From: Vibrio fortis
GTDB taxonomy: Bacteria; Pseudomonadota; Gammaproteobacteria; Enterobacterales; Vibrionaceae
Assembly (NCBI RefSeq): GCF_024347475.1
Contig: NZ_AP025488.1
Coordinates: 1,612,001-1,676,000, forward strand
Length of the DNA stretch: 64,000 nt
Direction: 5' to 3'
The notes under the pieces are model-generated. The model saw only the letters and a list, made by a program, of their open reading frames with translations. It searched no databases and had not been told where the DNA came from. Positions 1-8,943 of the stretch are shown piece after piece. Every line of letters starts with the position of its first letter. The stretch's first letter is position 1. The translations under genes were made by a program, and so were the position numbers.

Positions 1-720
1 GTACAGGCCATCGCGAAAGTATTCCGTCTATTCTTTATGGTGATGGGTGCACTCACCATCATGCAAACCTTTGGGTTGAGTCTGTCAGGCCTTCTTACTT
101 TTGGTGGTGTAGGTGGTTTAATCGTCGGTTTGGCGGCGAAGGACTTATTATCTAACTTCTTTGGCGGCATGATGATCTACTTCGATCGTCCATTCAAAGT
201 CGGTGACTGGATTCGCTCTCCTGACCGTAAAATTGAAGGCACTGTAGAACGTATTGGATGGCGTATGACCATTATCAGAACCTTCGACAAACGCCCGATC
301 TACGTGCCGAACTCTGTCTTCAGTAATATCGTTGTGGAAAACCCTTCACGCATGCTTAATCGTCGTATCAACGAAACCATCGGCCTGCGTTACGAAGACG
401 CCGATAAAATGCAAGCGATTGTGGATGACGTAAAAACGATGCTAGAGAACCATCCAGATATTGATGCCAAGCAAACGCTCATCGTCAACTTTGACAAGTT
501 TGGCCCTTCATCTCTGAATTTCTTTATCTACACCTTCACGAAAACGGTTAATTGGATTCGTTTTCACGAAGTTAAACAGGATGTGTTACTTAAAGTGCTT
601 GAGATTGTGCACGCGCATAAAGCTGACGTCGCATTCCCAACACAAACCCTACACCTGCAGCAGGGAGTCGCCCATATTCCTGAACACGACGCGCCAAGCA
701 CGCCTGAAAGCAGTCTTTAA
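1..720 (+). CDS. MscS-family mechanosensitive ion channel, 5' truncated
   Basis: The reading frame is open from the first base of the window, so the start codon and N-terminal membrane segments lie upstream; 239 residues are visible. The visible part begins inside a membrane segment, followed by the Gly/Ala-rich pore helix of MscS channels (GGVGGLIVGLAAKDLLSNFFGG), then the beta domain with FKVGDWI and the C-terminal cytoplasmic cage domain. Family members are inner-membrane homo-oligomers that open under membrane tension and release solutes on hypo-osmotic shock. The Ala/Gly pore pattern is well kept. Which MscS paralogue it is cannot be told without the N-terminus. A strong hairpin terminator follows directly. 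Confidence 0.9.
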   Translation, partial: VQAIAKVFRLFFMVMGALTIMQTFGLSLSGLLTFGGVGGLIVGLAAKDLLSNFFGGMMIYFDRPFKVGDWIRSPDRKIEGTVERIGWRMTIIRTFDKRPIYVPNSVFSNIVVENPSRMLNRRINETIGLRYEDADKMQAIVDDVKTMLENHPDIDAKQTLIVNFDKFGPSSLNFFIYTFTKTVNWIRFHEVKQDVLLKVLEIVHAHKADVAFPTQTLHLQQGVAHIPEHDAPSTPESSL

Positions 721-757
721 AGCAAAAGAGCCATACTATTACGTATGGCTCTTTGCT
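721..757 (+). terminator. Hairpin terminator after the MscS gene
   Basis: Arms AGCAAAAGAGCCATAC and GTATGGCTCTTTGCT form a long stem (one bulged A) with a short loop, immediately after the stop codon. The neighbouring gene is convergent, so the hairpin may serve both directions. Confidence 0.75.
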
Positions 758-791
758 ATTTGATGTTCTTCATCACTCGTTAGCTACCGAG

Positions 792-1205
792 CTATTTTAG
801 TTGAATACTTGAGAAGGTTTCGTTAATCAATCCACTACCTGAGCGTTTCTTCATCGTGACTTTCACAGAACGCTTTGAATCCGCAACATCATAGCGTATT
901 GCTTGTCCTAGAAACTTATCATTGCGTTTAAGTTCACGAGCTTCCAGCTTTACCGTTTGGTTTCCGCGATTGACCTTACAGCGGTAATCCCAATCGTTCT
1001 TGCCATCTTTTACGCTTAGTAGAATGCGTTGATTTGCATTGCCTGAAGTGGCTTTGATCCCGCGGGGTTTCTTATCAATTGCCAAAGCAAGGCCTGCTTT
1101 ACACAGCTGCTCCGCAGTAAAACCCTGCGCCGCTTCTGCTGTAGATACGTTGAACGCAGCCAAAGCCACTAAAGCAATACGCGGAAGCACGAATTTTGTT
1201 TTCAT
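792..1205 (-). CDS. Small secreted protein of unknown function
   Basis: A 137-aa protein with a clear Sec signal peptide (basic MKTKF start, hydrophobic core, predicted cleavage after ...STAEA near residue 25). The mature part is basic and has two cysteines (C35 and C76) that could form a disulfide in the periplasm. No catalytic motif is recognised and no family name can be given with confidence. It stands alone, convergent to the MscS gene and upstream of the aroG terminator. A periplasmic or extracellular location is inferred from the signal peptide only. Confidence 0.7.
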   Translation of the reverse strand: MKTKFVLPRIALVALAAFNVSTAEAAQGFTAEQLCKAGLALAIDKKPRGIKATSGNANQRILLSVKDGKNDWDYRCKVNRGNQTVKLEARELKRNDKFLGQAIRYDVADSKRSVKVTMKKRSGSGLINETFSSIQLK

Positions 1206-1331
1206 TGATCAAACCCTTCAAGTTATCGAACATCATTTTATTTAACCATCACCAATACGGTAAGTCAACGGTTTATGGTATACCTATATTTTAAAAAAAG
1301 CGGTTCTCGACTTTTCTAGGTCAGAAAACAA

Positions 1332-1362
1332 AAAAACCTTGCTGCGAGACAGCAAGGTTTTT
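1332..1362 (-). terminator. Rho-independent terminator of aroG
   Basis: A perfect 13-bp stem (AAAAACCTTGCTG / CAGCAAGGTTTTT) with a 5-nt loop, followed on the minus strand by a T-rich stretch, just downstream of the aroG stop. Confidence 0.9.
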
Positions 1363-1380
1363 GTTATTCAGCCAACAATA

Positions 1381-2433
1381 TTACTTGTTACGACGACTCT
1401 CAACTGCATCCGCCAGCTGACGCAAAACAGTTTCTGTGTCTTCCCAACCAATACAAGCATCAGTGATTGATTGACCGTAAGTTTCTACCTTGCCATCAAC
1501 AAGATCTTGGCGACCTTCAACTAGGTGTGACTCAATCATCACACCGAATACAGCAGCATCACCGCCAGCGATTTGTGCGCTAACGTCGTCTGAAACATTC
1601 AATTGACGCTTAAATTGCTTAGAACTGTTTGCGTGGCTGAAATCAATCATCACTTTTTGTGGCAGACCTGATGCTTCAAGTTCTTGTTTGATCTTAGCTA
1701 CGTGCTCTGCGCTGTAGTTTGGCTCTTTACCTCCACGCAGAATAATATGACAGTCTGGATTACCTGCAGTTTCTACGATAGCAGAGTGACCGTATTTAGT
1801 TACAGATAAGAAGTGGTGAGATGAGCTCGCAGAACGAATAGCGTCGGTCGCGATCTTGATGTTGCCATCAGTGCCATTCTTAAAGCCAACTGGGCAAGAA
1901 AGACCAGATGCTAGCTCACGGTGAACTTGTGATTCCGTTGTTCGAGCGCCAATTGCACCCCAGCTGATCAAATCCGCTACGTATTGTGGCGTGATCATAT
2001 CTAGGAATTCACTTGCGGTTGGCATACCCATGTCTGTTAGGTCTAGCAGAAGTTTACGGCCCATACGCAAGCCGTCATTTAGCTTAAACGTGTCATCCAT
2101 GTATGGGTCGTTGATTAGGCCTTTCCAACCGACTGTAGTACGTGGCTTCTCAAAGTAAACACGCATTACGATTTCTAGACGATCACCCAGCTCATCACGC
2201 AGTACTTTCAAACGCTTGCCATACTCAAGTGCCGCTTCTGGATCGTGAATAGAACACGGACCAACGATCACAAGCAGGCGATCATCTTTATCTTCCAAAA
2301 TATTATGAATCGCTTTACGGCTTTCAAAAGTTGTAGAAGAAGCAACTTCTGTCGCAGGAAACTTTTCTAGTACCGCAACAGGGGGTAATAACTCTTTTAC
2401 TTTATTAATTCGTACATCATCTGTTTGAAACAT
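1381..2433 (-). CDS. aroG: 3-deoxy-7-phosphoheptulonate (DAHP) synthase, AroG type
   Basis: A class I (AroF/G/H) DAHP synthase of 350 aa, the usual length. It condenses phosphoenolpyruvate with erythrose 4-phosphate, the first committed step of aromatic amino acid biosynthesis, in the cytosol. Family signatures are intact: VGPCSIHD, MRVYFEKPRTTVGWKGL, GAIGARTTESQVHRELASG, HIILRGGKEPNY and DFSHANSSKQ, which include the PEP-binding and metal-binding residues. The overall sequence is closest to E. coli AroG (Phe-sensitive) from memory, starting MFQTDDVRI where E. coli has MYYQNDDLRI; assignment among the three isozymes is less sure than the enzyme class. It is monocistronic, with its own terminator and a long upstream region. 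Confidence 0.93.
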   Translation of the reverse strand: MFQTDDVRINKVKELLPPVAVLEKFPATEVASSTTFESRKAIHNILEDKDDRLLVIVGPCSIHDPEAALEYGKRLKVLRDELGDRLEIVMRVYFEKPRTTVGWKGLINDPYMDDTFKLNDGLRMGRKLLLDLTDMGMPTASEFLDMITPQYVADLISWGAIGARTTESQVHRELASGLSCPVGFKNGTDGNIKIATDAIRSASSSHHFLSVTKYGHSAIVETAGNPDCHIILRGGKEPNYSAEHVAKIKQELEASGLPQKVMIDFSHANSSKQFKRQLNVSDDVSAQIAGGDAAVFGVMIESHLVEGRQDLVDGKVETYGQSITDACIGWEDTETVLRQLADAVESRRNK

Positions 2434-2726
2434 TGCTTACTTCTTCCTATTTCTATCCTTGAGCCGAGTGTACATTTTGTGTGCACAATTTTTACATCGG
2501 CGCTTATCGTCTTGTTCCCTGTAACTTATCTAGGAAAAACGAGAGTTTCAATCACTAATTTAAAAAAAACGCAATTTTTTTTATGTTTTACATTAAAAAC
2601 ACTTCGTACAATTAATTTTACATCGCAATTAAGCAATTATTTTACAGACACTTAGAAGACAATCAGCTTTACTACCATCAATATTTGAATAAAAAAACAG
2701 CTGACATTTGCCAGCTATTTTACGCT
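2434..2726. other. Intergenic region upstream of aroG
   Basis: AT-rich promoter region between aroG and a small DUF3820 gene of the same strand. TGT/ACA half-sites occur (TGTACA...TGCACA near 2469-2487), but their spacing is 19 bp rather than the 18 bp of a TyrR box, so no operator is called. A 76-codon plus-strand open frame here has no recognisable protein character. Confidence 0.5.
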
Positions 2727-2945
2727 TTACATTCTTTTCAGAGGCTTAACTACGCTGTCTAGCCCTTCAATTTTCAACGCCAAACAGAGCTTCAACAAGT
2801 CTCCAAGCTCCCCGTTAGGGAAACCTTTCTTGTCAAACCACAGCAAATATTCTTCCGGAAGGTCTATCAGCACTCGCCCTGTGTACTTTCCAAATGGCAT
2901 CTGTACTCGAGCCAATTTCATCAAATTTTCTTTGTCTAGCATCAT
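2727..2945 (-). CDS. DUF3820 family protein
   Basis: A 72-aa cytosolic protein with the DUF3820 signature: MPFGKYTGRVLIDLPEEYLLWF followed by KKGFPNGELG and a Leu-rich C-terminal helix. The family is common in gamma-proteobacteria and is sometimes labelled as a quorum-sensing-regulated virulence factor; its biochemical function is not known to me. It lies 15 bp downstream of the lipoprotein gene on the same strand, so the two may be cotranscribed. Confidence 0.85.
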   Translation of the reverse strand: MMLDKENLMKLARVQMPFGKYTGRVLIDLPEEYLLWFDKKGFPNGELGDLLKLCLALKIEGLDSVVKPLKRM

Positions 2946-2960
2946 GCTGTCTTATTCAGA

Positions 2961-3626
2961 TTATTCTCTGTTAGCTAGAGTAACACCTAAACGTTCAACC
3001 CAGTAATTAATCGCATCTTTAGCGTCATCAAGGGAGTCAATCATCGTTGAGAAATCTTTGTTTCCTGCTTGGCGATCAATAGCGGCAAACAGTGGCGTGC
3101 CATCTTGCGCATCACTGACCAACAACTCAATACTGGCACTCCCCACATTGGTGTGCTCACCAGTGGCCACCTTAGAGATCGTTGACATGGCTAAACCGAA
3201 AGGCAACACGCTGCTCGTCACTGCTAAGATAGGATTAGGCGTTTCGACATTGCTCAACGCGATACTAATCCTCAAGCTACGACCATTAGGCTCACTAACA
3301 ACCGTTTTGTATTGGGAAATTCTTTCGGTCAAGCGCTCTAACATGTGATCCGTTAATTCTTGGACGTCATCAGAATCTATCGAACCCTCTTCGGTCAACA
3401 CGAAGATTTGGTCAATCACTACTGAATCATACTCATCTAATTTGTTCTGTAGGCGATCTACATCGCGCAGACCAATGCGAGCCCATACTAGGTCGACACC
3501 GCCGTCTGGACCTGAGGTGAAGTCTTCATAAGAAGTGAATTTAGTGGCTTTTTGGATTGGGCCACCAGCACACCCAAAAAGAGTCATACTGATGGCAACC
3601 AGAAGGAAGTATTTTAGAAATCGCAT
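2961..3626 (-). CDS. DUF3313-like lipoprotein
   Basis: A 221-aa protein with a lipoprotein signal peptide: hydrophobic h-region and lipobox TLFGC, with the acylated cysteine at residue 19. The residue after Cys is Ala, consistent with export to the outer membrane. The remainder resembles DUF3313 lipoproteins (VWARIGLRDVDRLQNKLDEYDSV near residues 47-69 and a long C-terminal helix). Function is unknown. It probably forms a two-gene unit with the downstream DUF3820 gene. Confidence 0.75.
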   Translation of the reverse strand: MRFLKYFLLVAISMTLFGCAGGPIQKATKFTSYEDFTSGPDGGVDLVWARIGLRDVDRLQNKLDEYDSVVIDQIFVLTEEGSIDSDDVQELTDHMLERLTERISQYKTVVSEPNGRSLRISIALSNVETPNPILAVTSSVLPFGLAMSTISKVATGEHTNVGSASIELLVSDAQDGTPLFAAIDRQAGNKDFSTMIDSLDDAKDAINYWVERLGVTLANRE

Positions 3627-3724
3627 ATAAGCACTCGGTCATTAACTGAATCAACAAAGAATGCTATACCATATATAAAAGAAATGTCGAAAATTTATTA
3701 GTAATATACGATCAATTTCTAAAG

Positions 3725-4075
3725 TTAGTTGGTTTTCACCGTGTGTGCATATTCAACGACCACCTGATTACCTTCAATATAAGCATTTTGGATCTCACCA
3801 TCGACGCTCATTCTGCTTTGTAAATAGACGATCTTAGGCCCTTCACTGCCCTCTTTTAACGATGGAAGAATGTTCTTAGGTTCAAGGTGTAGCAAACGAC
3901 AGAACTGACTAACAAAAGACATCGTCAGTGGTGTTTCACCTCTTAGCATTCTTGAGAAGGCAAGTTGATTCATGCCTAACTTCTTAGAAAATTCCATTTG
4001 AGTCAGTCGCATGCGCGATTTTTGTGACATCCAAGTTTGATAGAGTGCATCCCTATCCAGATCAGTAAACTCCAT
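3725..4075 (-). CDS. Cro/C1-type helix-turn-helix transcriptional regulator
   Basis: A 116-aa cytosolic protein. Residues about 12-75 form an XRE-type HTH (RLTQMEFSKKLGMNQLAFSRMLRGETPLT), and residues about 75-116 form a small beta-rich tail that may dimerise or bind a ligand. It follows the cytochrome oxidase assembly genes on the same strand but about 220 bp away, so there is no clear operon link. The target genes are unknown. Confidence 0.8.
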   Translation of the reverse strand: MEFTDLDRDALYQTWMSQKSRMRLTQMEFSKKLGMNQLAFSRMLRGETPLTMSFVSQFCRLLHLEPKNILPSLKEGSEGPKIVYLQSRMSVDGEIQNAYIEGNQVVVEYAHTVKTN

Positions 4076-4295
4076 GGGGGTCCCTTTGTATAATTCAGAC
4101 CTATTAATTGTGCTAATTTCTATTGAAATAATGTCAACGTAAGGTTAGTGAAACCCAAAGGTTTGGTTTTGTTATGAACTCAGTTTTTTACGAGAGTATG
4201 CCGCCTCTGATTGTGTTATCAACGACAAAGTACCTCGTATACACGCAATAAATACATACAAGGCACTTCGCCATTAACTCCAATATTGTTGCAGT

Positions 4296-5219
4296 TTATA
4301 AAAGGTAGTGATCAAGCAATAGTGCAGCAAACAACACCATTAAGTGATAAATGGAAAACTTGAAAGTTTGCATCGCGCTGCTGGGGTTACTGCGATACTT
4401 AAGAACCCAAGCATGATAGATAAACCCACCATTTAGCAGTAGCGAAGCGCTAAGATAAATCCAACCGCTCATCCCCACCAGTACTGGCAAAATACACACT
4501 ACGCTAAGAAGCAATGTATAGAGCAAAATGGATGTCTTGGTGTATTCAATCCCATGCGTCACAGGCAGCATAGGAATATTGACCTTTGCATACTCATCTC
4601 TTCGATGAATCGCCAATGCCCAAAAGTGTGGAGGTGTCCAAATGAAGATAATCATCACTAACAACCAAGCGTGAGAATGCAACTCATTAGTTACAGCCGT
4701 CCAGCCCAGTAAAGGCGGCATCGCACCAGCAATACCCGCGATAACAATGTTTTGAGGCGTCGCTCGCTTGAGGTACATGGTATAAACCACCGCATAACCT
4801 AACAAGCTCGCAAAAGTTAACCAAGCTGTGAGAGCATTTACCCACACCACCAAAGCAACAAAACCGATAACACCGATCGCTGCTGCAAAAAGAAACACGC
4901 GAGTGCTACTAAGCTCGCCAGAGGGTAATGGTCTTCGACTTGTCCGACTCATCTGCCCATCAATTCGTCTATCAATGAGGTGATTAAAGGCCGCTGCTGA
5001 TCCAGCCATGAGACCAATGCCAATAAGCCCCACGAGCGTCTGTTGAATGGGCAGTCCGTTAGGCACCGCTAGACACATCCCTACCAGCGCCGTAAGTAAC
5101 ATCAGCGCAACGACCTTGGGCTTGGTGAGAGTCAGGTAGACTCTCCATGCGGCTTTTTCTCGAACAGTAGTGTTAGACGATGGTACAAATTGATTATGCG
5201 TATCCGTTCTACTAGCCAT
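4296..5219 (-). CDS. cyoE: Protoheme IX farnesyltransferase (heme O synthase)
   Basis: A 307-aa UbiA-family prenyltransferase that farnesylates heme b to heme O, the precursor of heme A for the aa3 oxidase encoded upstream. The first Asp-rich site is visible as NHLIDRRIDGQMSRTSRRPLP near residues 80-100, and the second conserved loop as HFWALAIHRRDEYAKVNIPMLP. About eight to nine hydrophobic segments indicate an inner-membrane protein. Its start overlaps the ctaA stop by 8 bp, so heme O and heme A synthesis are translationally coupled. It is the last gene of the oxidase cluster; cyoE and ctaB name the same enzyme. Confidence 0.93.
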   Translation of the reverse strand: MASRTDTHNQFVPSSNTTVREKAAWRVYLTLTKPKVVALMLLTALVGMCLAVPNGLPIQQTLVGLIGIGLMAGSAAAFNHLIDRRIDGQMSRTSRRPLPSGELSSTRVFLFAAAIGVIGFVALVVWVNALTAWLTFASLLGYAVVYTMYLKRATPQNIVIAGIAGAMPPLLGWTAVTNELHSHAWLLVMIIFIWTPPHFWALAIHRRDEYAKVNIPMLPVTHGIEYTKTSILLYTLLLSVVCILPVLVGMSGWIYLSASLLLNGGFIYHAWVLKYRSNPSSAMQTFKFSIYHLMVLFAALLLDHYLL

Positions 5220-6264
5220 GCTTACCTCCGCCTAATGCGCTTCCCTTCAATAAAAAGTCTCTCGTTTGGCGCTGCCACACTAAGAAATTTGTCACGACTA
5301 AAGTCACCAATAACAGTGCCGCGACCAAGTTGTGCATCACTGCAACCGAAATAGGTAAGTGGAACCAGACATTACTAATGCCAAGCCCTACCTGACAGAA
5401 CAGCACAAAAGCTAAAATAGCACCGAGTTTTCTTTGACCATGCCCAGCTTGAGACCAGAGTTGATAAACCGTGATTAATACAACCAATACGGCGGCCATA
5501 GCACCAAACCGATGCATAACATGAATCGTCAAACGCGCTGGGTACTCCAATACACCAAACTCATAATTGTCGTGACCACGTTGCCAAAGATCGAACGCCT
5601 TATCAAAATCTAGGTAGGCCAGCCAGTTACCCTCACAAATAGGCAGCTGAGTACAAACGAGTGCCGCGTAATTCGACGAAGTCCAACCCCCGAGCAAGAT
5701 CTGACCTATCACCACAACCAAACTTATACTTGCCCAGAATCGCAACCAAAGAGATTTGAATGGTGCAAACCCCTGCCCAACCTTATTTAATCGACAGTGC
5801 AACAAGCTAAGCAAAGAGAGTAAAGTAAACCCTCCCATAAGGTGTGCCATCACAATAACAGGCATCAGTTTCAGCGTGACCGTCCACATTCCGAGCAGCG
5901 CTTGAAAAATAACCGTTGCGGCAATAAGTAGCGGCAATCCAATTGGAGTAACGCGTTTAGATATGCTCCAAGCGGTAATCGCAAAAATCAGCAACCCTAA
6001 CGTTCCCGCAAAATAACGATGCACCATCTCTATCCAAGCTTTATCTGCCTCCAGAACACGCTCTGGGTATTCTAGGTTTGCGTTAGCAACAGCAGATTCG
6101 CTCGATGGAACGACGAGTTTGCCATAACATCCCGGCCAATCAGGACAACCTAAACCGGCATCAGATAGACGAGTATAAGCGCCCAATACAATCACAATAA
6201 GCGTTAGAATCAAGCTCACTTTAACTAGTAATAGCAATGGCCTAGGGGTTGAATTCATCATCAA
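5212..6264 (-). CDS. ctaA: Heme A synthase (COX15/CtaA family)
   Basis: A 350-aa inner-membrane protein of the COX15/CtaA family, which oxidises heme O to heme A. Conserved features: LGAYTRLSDAGLGCPDWPGCYG near residues 27-48, which includes the paired cysteines; heme-ligand His residues in EMVHRYFAG, MAHLMGG, HVMHRFG and MHNLVAA; and about eight membrane segments. It lies between a Sco-like gene and cyoE, overlapping cyoE by 8 bp. Together with CyoE it supplies heme A for CoxA. Confidence 0.93.
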   Translation of the reverse strand: MMMNSTPRPLLLLVKVSLILTLIVIVLGAYTRLSDAGLGCPDWPGCYGKLVVPSSESAVANANLEYPERVLEADKAWIEMVHRYFAGTLGLLIFAITAWSISKRVTPIGLPLLIAATVIFQALLGMWTVTLKLMPVIVMAHLMGGFTLLSLLSLLHCRLNKVGQGFAPFKSLWLRFWASISLVVVIGQILLGGWTSSNYAALVCTQLPICEGNWLAYLDFDKAFDLWQRGHDNYEFGVLEYPARLTIHVMHRFGAMAAVLVVLITVYQLWSQAGHGQRKLGAILAFVLFCQVGLGISNVWFHLPISVAVMHNLVAALLLVTLVVTNFLVWQRQTRDFLLKGSALGGGKHG

Positions 6265-6313
6265 TATCGCTCTCCCTACCTGTTGTGAAACAACTCGCTC
6301 TTCTCTTTAGCGC

Positions 6314-6886
6314 TTAGCCGACTCGAGACAATTTCAGTAACTTCCTCAAATCATGAATCAAGCCTTTTGATTGAGGCACCAACTCCTCTGACTGGCTCAC
6401 ACTCTCGTACACCATGACTAACTGACCTAAGGGATCAATCACTACGATCGAAGCTTCACCGAGTCGGTCTGTGAGCATTTTGTTGCCCGCCACTTGCGTA
6501 AAAGACGTCTGTTCATCAGCGCTGTTGCCTTTAAAACTCGATAAAAAAATCACCGGGGTAACGCGTTCACGATTTTTGCCAAGTGCTACATGACTCTGCT
6601 TGATGTAGTGAAGTTGCTGTTCACACAATTGGTCACATTCATTTGGTGCAATGTAACCAATCAACCACCCCTTATTTGGATCTTCAAAATCAATAGAGAG
6701 ATCGTCGAGAGTAACCCTAGGTTCAACAAGCAATCCGCTGTTGGTCGCTCCTTCGTTATACCAATGCTGATCTAAGACGGTTTTGGCAATAATGGCAGGC
6801 AACGCGAAGATGACCACCAGACCAATGAGTAGCAATCGTCCTTTGCGGCGCTTTTTCTCAAACGCCGCTTGTTCATCACTCTTCAT
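6314..6886 (-). CDS. Sco-like membrane-anchored cytochrome oxidase assembly protein
   Basis: A 190-aa protein. The chosen ATG (MKSDEQ...) has a strong AGGGGAGA ribosome-binding site and overlaps the surf1 stop by 11 bp; a longer frame to 6931 exists but is less likely. It has a basic N-terminus, one membrane anchor (about residues 17-36) and a periplasmic thioredoxin-like domain. C84 and C88 form a CxxxC pair (NECDQLC) like the copper site of Sco/SenC proteins, but overall similarity to true Sco is low. The equivalent position in Pseudomonas-type cox clusters holds a similar uncharacterised protein. A role in copper or thiol handling for CoxB is an inference from context. Confidence 0.75.
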   Translation of the reverse strand: MKSDEQAAFEKKRRKGRLLLIGLVVIFALPAIIAKTVLDQHWYNEGATNSGLLVEPRVTLDDLSIDFEDPNKGWLIGYIAPNECDQLCEQQLHYIKQSHVALGKNRERVTPVIFLSSFKGNSADEQTSFTQVAGNKMLTDRLGEASIVVIDPLGQLVMVYESVSQSEELVPQSKGLIHDLRKLLKLSRVG

Positions 6887-7739
6887 AGCGACTCTCCCCT
6901 TTACTGCGTTTGCTGATAAAACGGTAGCCAATCAACAGCATTAATCCCGATAACACTGCCGCCATTGAAAACCACTGCACTGAATAACCAAAGTGCTTTT
7001 CTGACTTCATCGCTGTTGGTCGCCATAGCAATTCATAAGGCCATGTTTCATCGTAAAAAGGTTGAAACAAGACTGGAAGAATATCTGTCGAGGTATATAC
7101 CGATATCGCCTCAATATTCAGATTCTGAATACGCTTTGGTTCGGTCTCCTCTAGAGCCAACTCTGAGCTCAGAGGATTAGTAGAGCGGAAGTACAAGCGA
7201 CCCGAGGTTTGTCGAGGTATTGCAGGCAAATCAATCACCGGAAGCTCACTACGCGTTTTGTTCGCTTTTACAAACCCTAAATCCACCAATATATGTTTGG
7301 GTTCTGAAAAGCCGGTAATGGGCATTAACTGATACAGAATGTAACCAACACTCCCTTTGTGAGTTTGGTTATCCAGCAAAAACATTGGTCCACTTTCCTG
7401 AGCAAAGTTAACGATCACCTTAGTTCCATTCAGCATTTTTAAGTACTCATCTTCGACGGTGCTCTTACTCAGTTCCATCGAAGAAAGCTCATTGCTCTCG
7501 ATGCTGTTCACCCATTTTTTCCAATCTGCCAACACGGACGCCAGTGGCTTGCTCGGCTGGGTTGCTCTCATAGCTAAATGCTGTTCTAGTTGCTGCTTCT
7601 CGAAACCACGTTCCCTTTGCCATAACCCTAACTTGATTAATAGACCGACAGAAACCACAGTTAAGAAAGCAACCACCCACACGCCAACATATCGGCGTTG
7701 ATTGTTTTGATGATTTGCTTCATTAGGGGTTAACACCAT
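6876..7739 (-). CDS. SURF1 family cytochrome oxidase biogenesis protein
   Basis: A SURF1/Shy1-type protein of about 287 aa with the expected two-helix topology: an N-terminal membrane helix (VGVWVVAFLTVVSVGLLIKLG) and a C-terminal one (AAVLSGLMLLIGYRFI) flanking a periplasmic domain. The post-helix motif LGLWQRER is the bacterial form of the SURF1 GxWQ signature. It assists heme A insertion into subunit I. The start is ambiguous: ATG at 7739, or an in-frame GTG at 7751. In either case its 5' end overlaps the start of the divergent DUF2909 gene. Confidence 0.9.
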   Translation of the reverse strand: MVLTPNEANHQNNQRRYVGVWVVAFLTVVSVGLLIKLGLWQRERGFEKQQLEQHLAMRATQPSKPLASVLADWKKWVNSIESNELSSMELSKSTVEDEYLKMLNGTKVIVNFAQESGPMFLLDNQTHKGSVGYILYQLMPITGFSEPKHILVDLGFVKANKTRSELPVIDLPAIPRQTSGRLYFRSTNPLSSELALEETEPKRIQNLNIEAISVYTSTDILPVLFQPFYDETWPYELLWRPTAMKSEKHFGYSVQWFSMAAVLSGLMLLIGYRFISKRSKGESRYEE

Positions 7740-7968
7740 GGTTTCATCCACATCCGTAATCTTGTTTAAAGTCCTTTTAGTCGTCCTGCTGTTTGTTATT
7801 GCCTTTAACCTGATGAAAGCGCTGTTTCAGTTCTCGTCAGGTAAACATAATGGCAAACAGCTCAGTCACTTCCTCGGGCGACGTGTTTTCTTCTCAGCTA
7901 TTGTGGTGGTTTTACTGCTCCTTGCTATGGCAACAGGCTTGATTACTCCCAATCCACGTCCTTACTAA
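7738..7968 (+). CDS. DUF2909 twin-transmembrane protein of the cox cluster
   Basis: A 76-aa protein with two hydrophobic helices (about residues 7-30 and 50-70) separated by a basic loop containing FSSGKHNGKQLSHFLGRR, as in DUF2909. A good Shine-Dalgarno (AGGGG at 7724-7728) supports this start. It is the only gene of the oxidase locus on the plus strand; Pseudomonas cox clusters have the same small gene in the same position and orientation, which supports it being real. A role in oxidase assembly or stability is inferred from context. Confidence 0.82.
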   Translation: MVSSTSVILFKVLLVVLLFVIAFNLMKALFQFSSGKHNGKQLSHFLGRRVFFSAIVVVLLLLAMATGLITPNPRPY

Positions 7969-8019
7969 TCGGTTAAGCGTATATACCTTAATACCCAAAT
8001 GCCTAAATACTTAGCCCCA

Positions 8020-8904
8020 TTACAGAACATAAACGAAGATAAACAAGCCCAACCAAACCACATCAACAAAGTGCCAATACCAACTTCCCGCTTGGAAAGC
8101 AAAATGGTCTTTAGGCGTAAAGTGATCTTTTGCTACACGTCCCAACAGCACAATCAGGAAAATCGTTCCTAAGCAAACATGTAATCCATGAAATCCTGTG
8201 AGCAAAAAGAAGGTATTACCGTAAATGCCTGACTGCAGCGTCAGGTTCATCTCTTGATAGGCGTGGATATACTCTTCTGCTTGAAAGAACAGAAAGAAAC
8301 CAGCGAGCACAATTGTTATTTCCAACCAAACAGTCAGAGCCATGCGTTTGTTCTTTTCGAGACTCAAGTGCGCCATATGGAGGGTTACAGAAGAGAGCAA
8401 TAAAATGACGGTGTTTTTCAGAGGCAGCCCTTGCCAAGACATTGCTTGAGTCGTAACACCATCGGGGGTCGTTGTTAATGGCCACATCGACTGGAACATT
8501 GGCCACAATACCTCATGTGTCATCTCATTGTTCCCGGCACCACCCAACCACGGCACAGAGATCATTCGCGCATAAAATAGCGCACCAAAGAACGCGCCAA
8601 AAAACATGATTTCGGAAAAGATAAACCAGCTCATACCTTGTCGAAAGGAACGCGATATTTGCTCTGAGTAAAGACCACTTAACGACTCGGTAATCACATT
8701 GCTAAACCAACCTGCCAACATATAAAGCAGCACCGCAAAACCCAGAATCAAGGTGACTTTGCCAAACACTCCGCCAGCTGCGTCAGTGCCCATGTTTTGC
8801 ACCGTTAACCCTGATCCCAAGGCGACAAGGAATAACGCTACAGCCCCAACCAAGGGCCAGTGACTCTGATGCGGAACAAAGTAGATTTCCTTTTTAGAAC
8901 TCAT
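8020..8904 (-). CDS. ctaE: Cytochrome c oxidase subunit III
   Basis: A 294-aa integral membrane protein with seven predicted helices. Family motifs include the MSWFIFSEIMFFGAFFGALFYAR block, FQAEEYIHAYQ and the C-terminal FHGLHVCLGTIFL...WYWHFVDVVWLGLFIFVYV. Subunit III stabilises the catalytic core and the proton-uptake path of aa3 oxidases. It lies 39 bp downstream of ctaG on the same strand and is convergent with the DUF2909 gene. It is equally often named coxC. Confidence 0.95.
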   Translation of the reverse strand: MSSKKEIYFVPHQSHWPLVGAVALFLVALGSGLTVQNMGTDAAGGVFGKVTLILGFAVLLYMLAGWFSNVITESLSGLYSEQISRSFRQGMSWFIFSEIMFFGAFFGALFYARMISVPWLGGAGNNEMTHEVLWPMFQSMWPLTTTPDGVTTQAMSWQGLPLKNTVILLLSSVTLHMAHLSLEKNKRMALTVWLEITIVLAGFFLFFQAEEYIHAYQEMNLTLQSGIYGNTFFLLTGFHGLHVCLGTIFLIVLLGRVAKDHFTPKDHFAFQAGSWYWHFVDVVWLGLFIFVYVL

Positions 8905-8943
8905 TGCTCAACTCCTTTTGTTGATACAGGTTCTTGCGACGAC

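Noticed and set aside
2469..2487. TyrR box upstream of aroG
   Set aside because: The half-sites are one base too far apart for the TGTAAA-N6-TTTACA pattern.
2425..2655. Plus-strand 76-codon open frame upstream of aroG
   Set aside because: No ribosome-binding site, no recognisable protein character, and it lies in the aroG promoter region.
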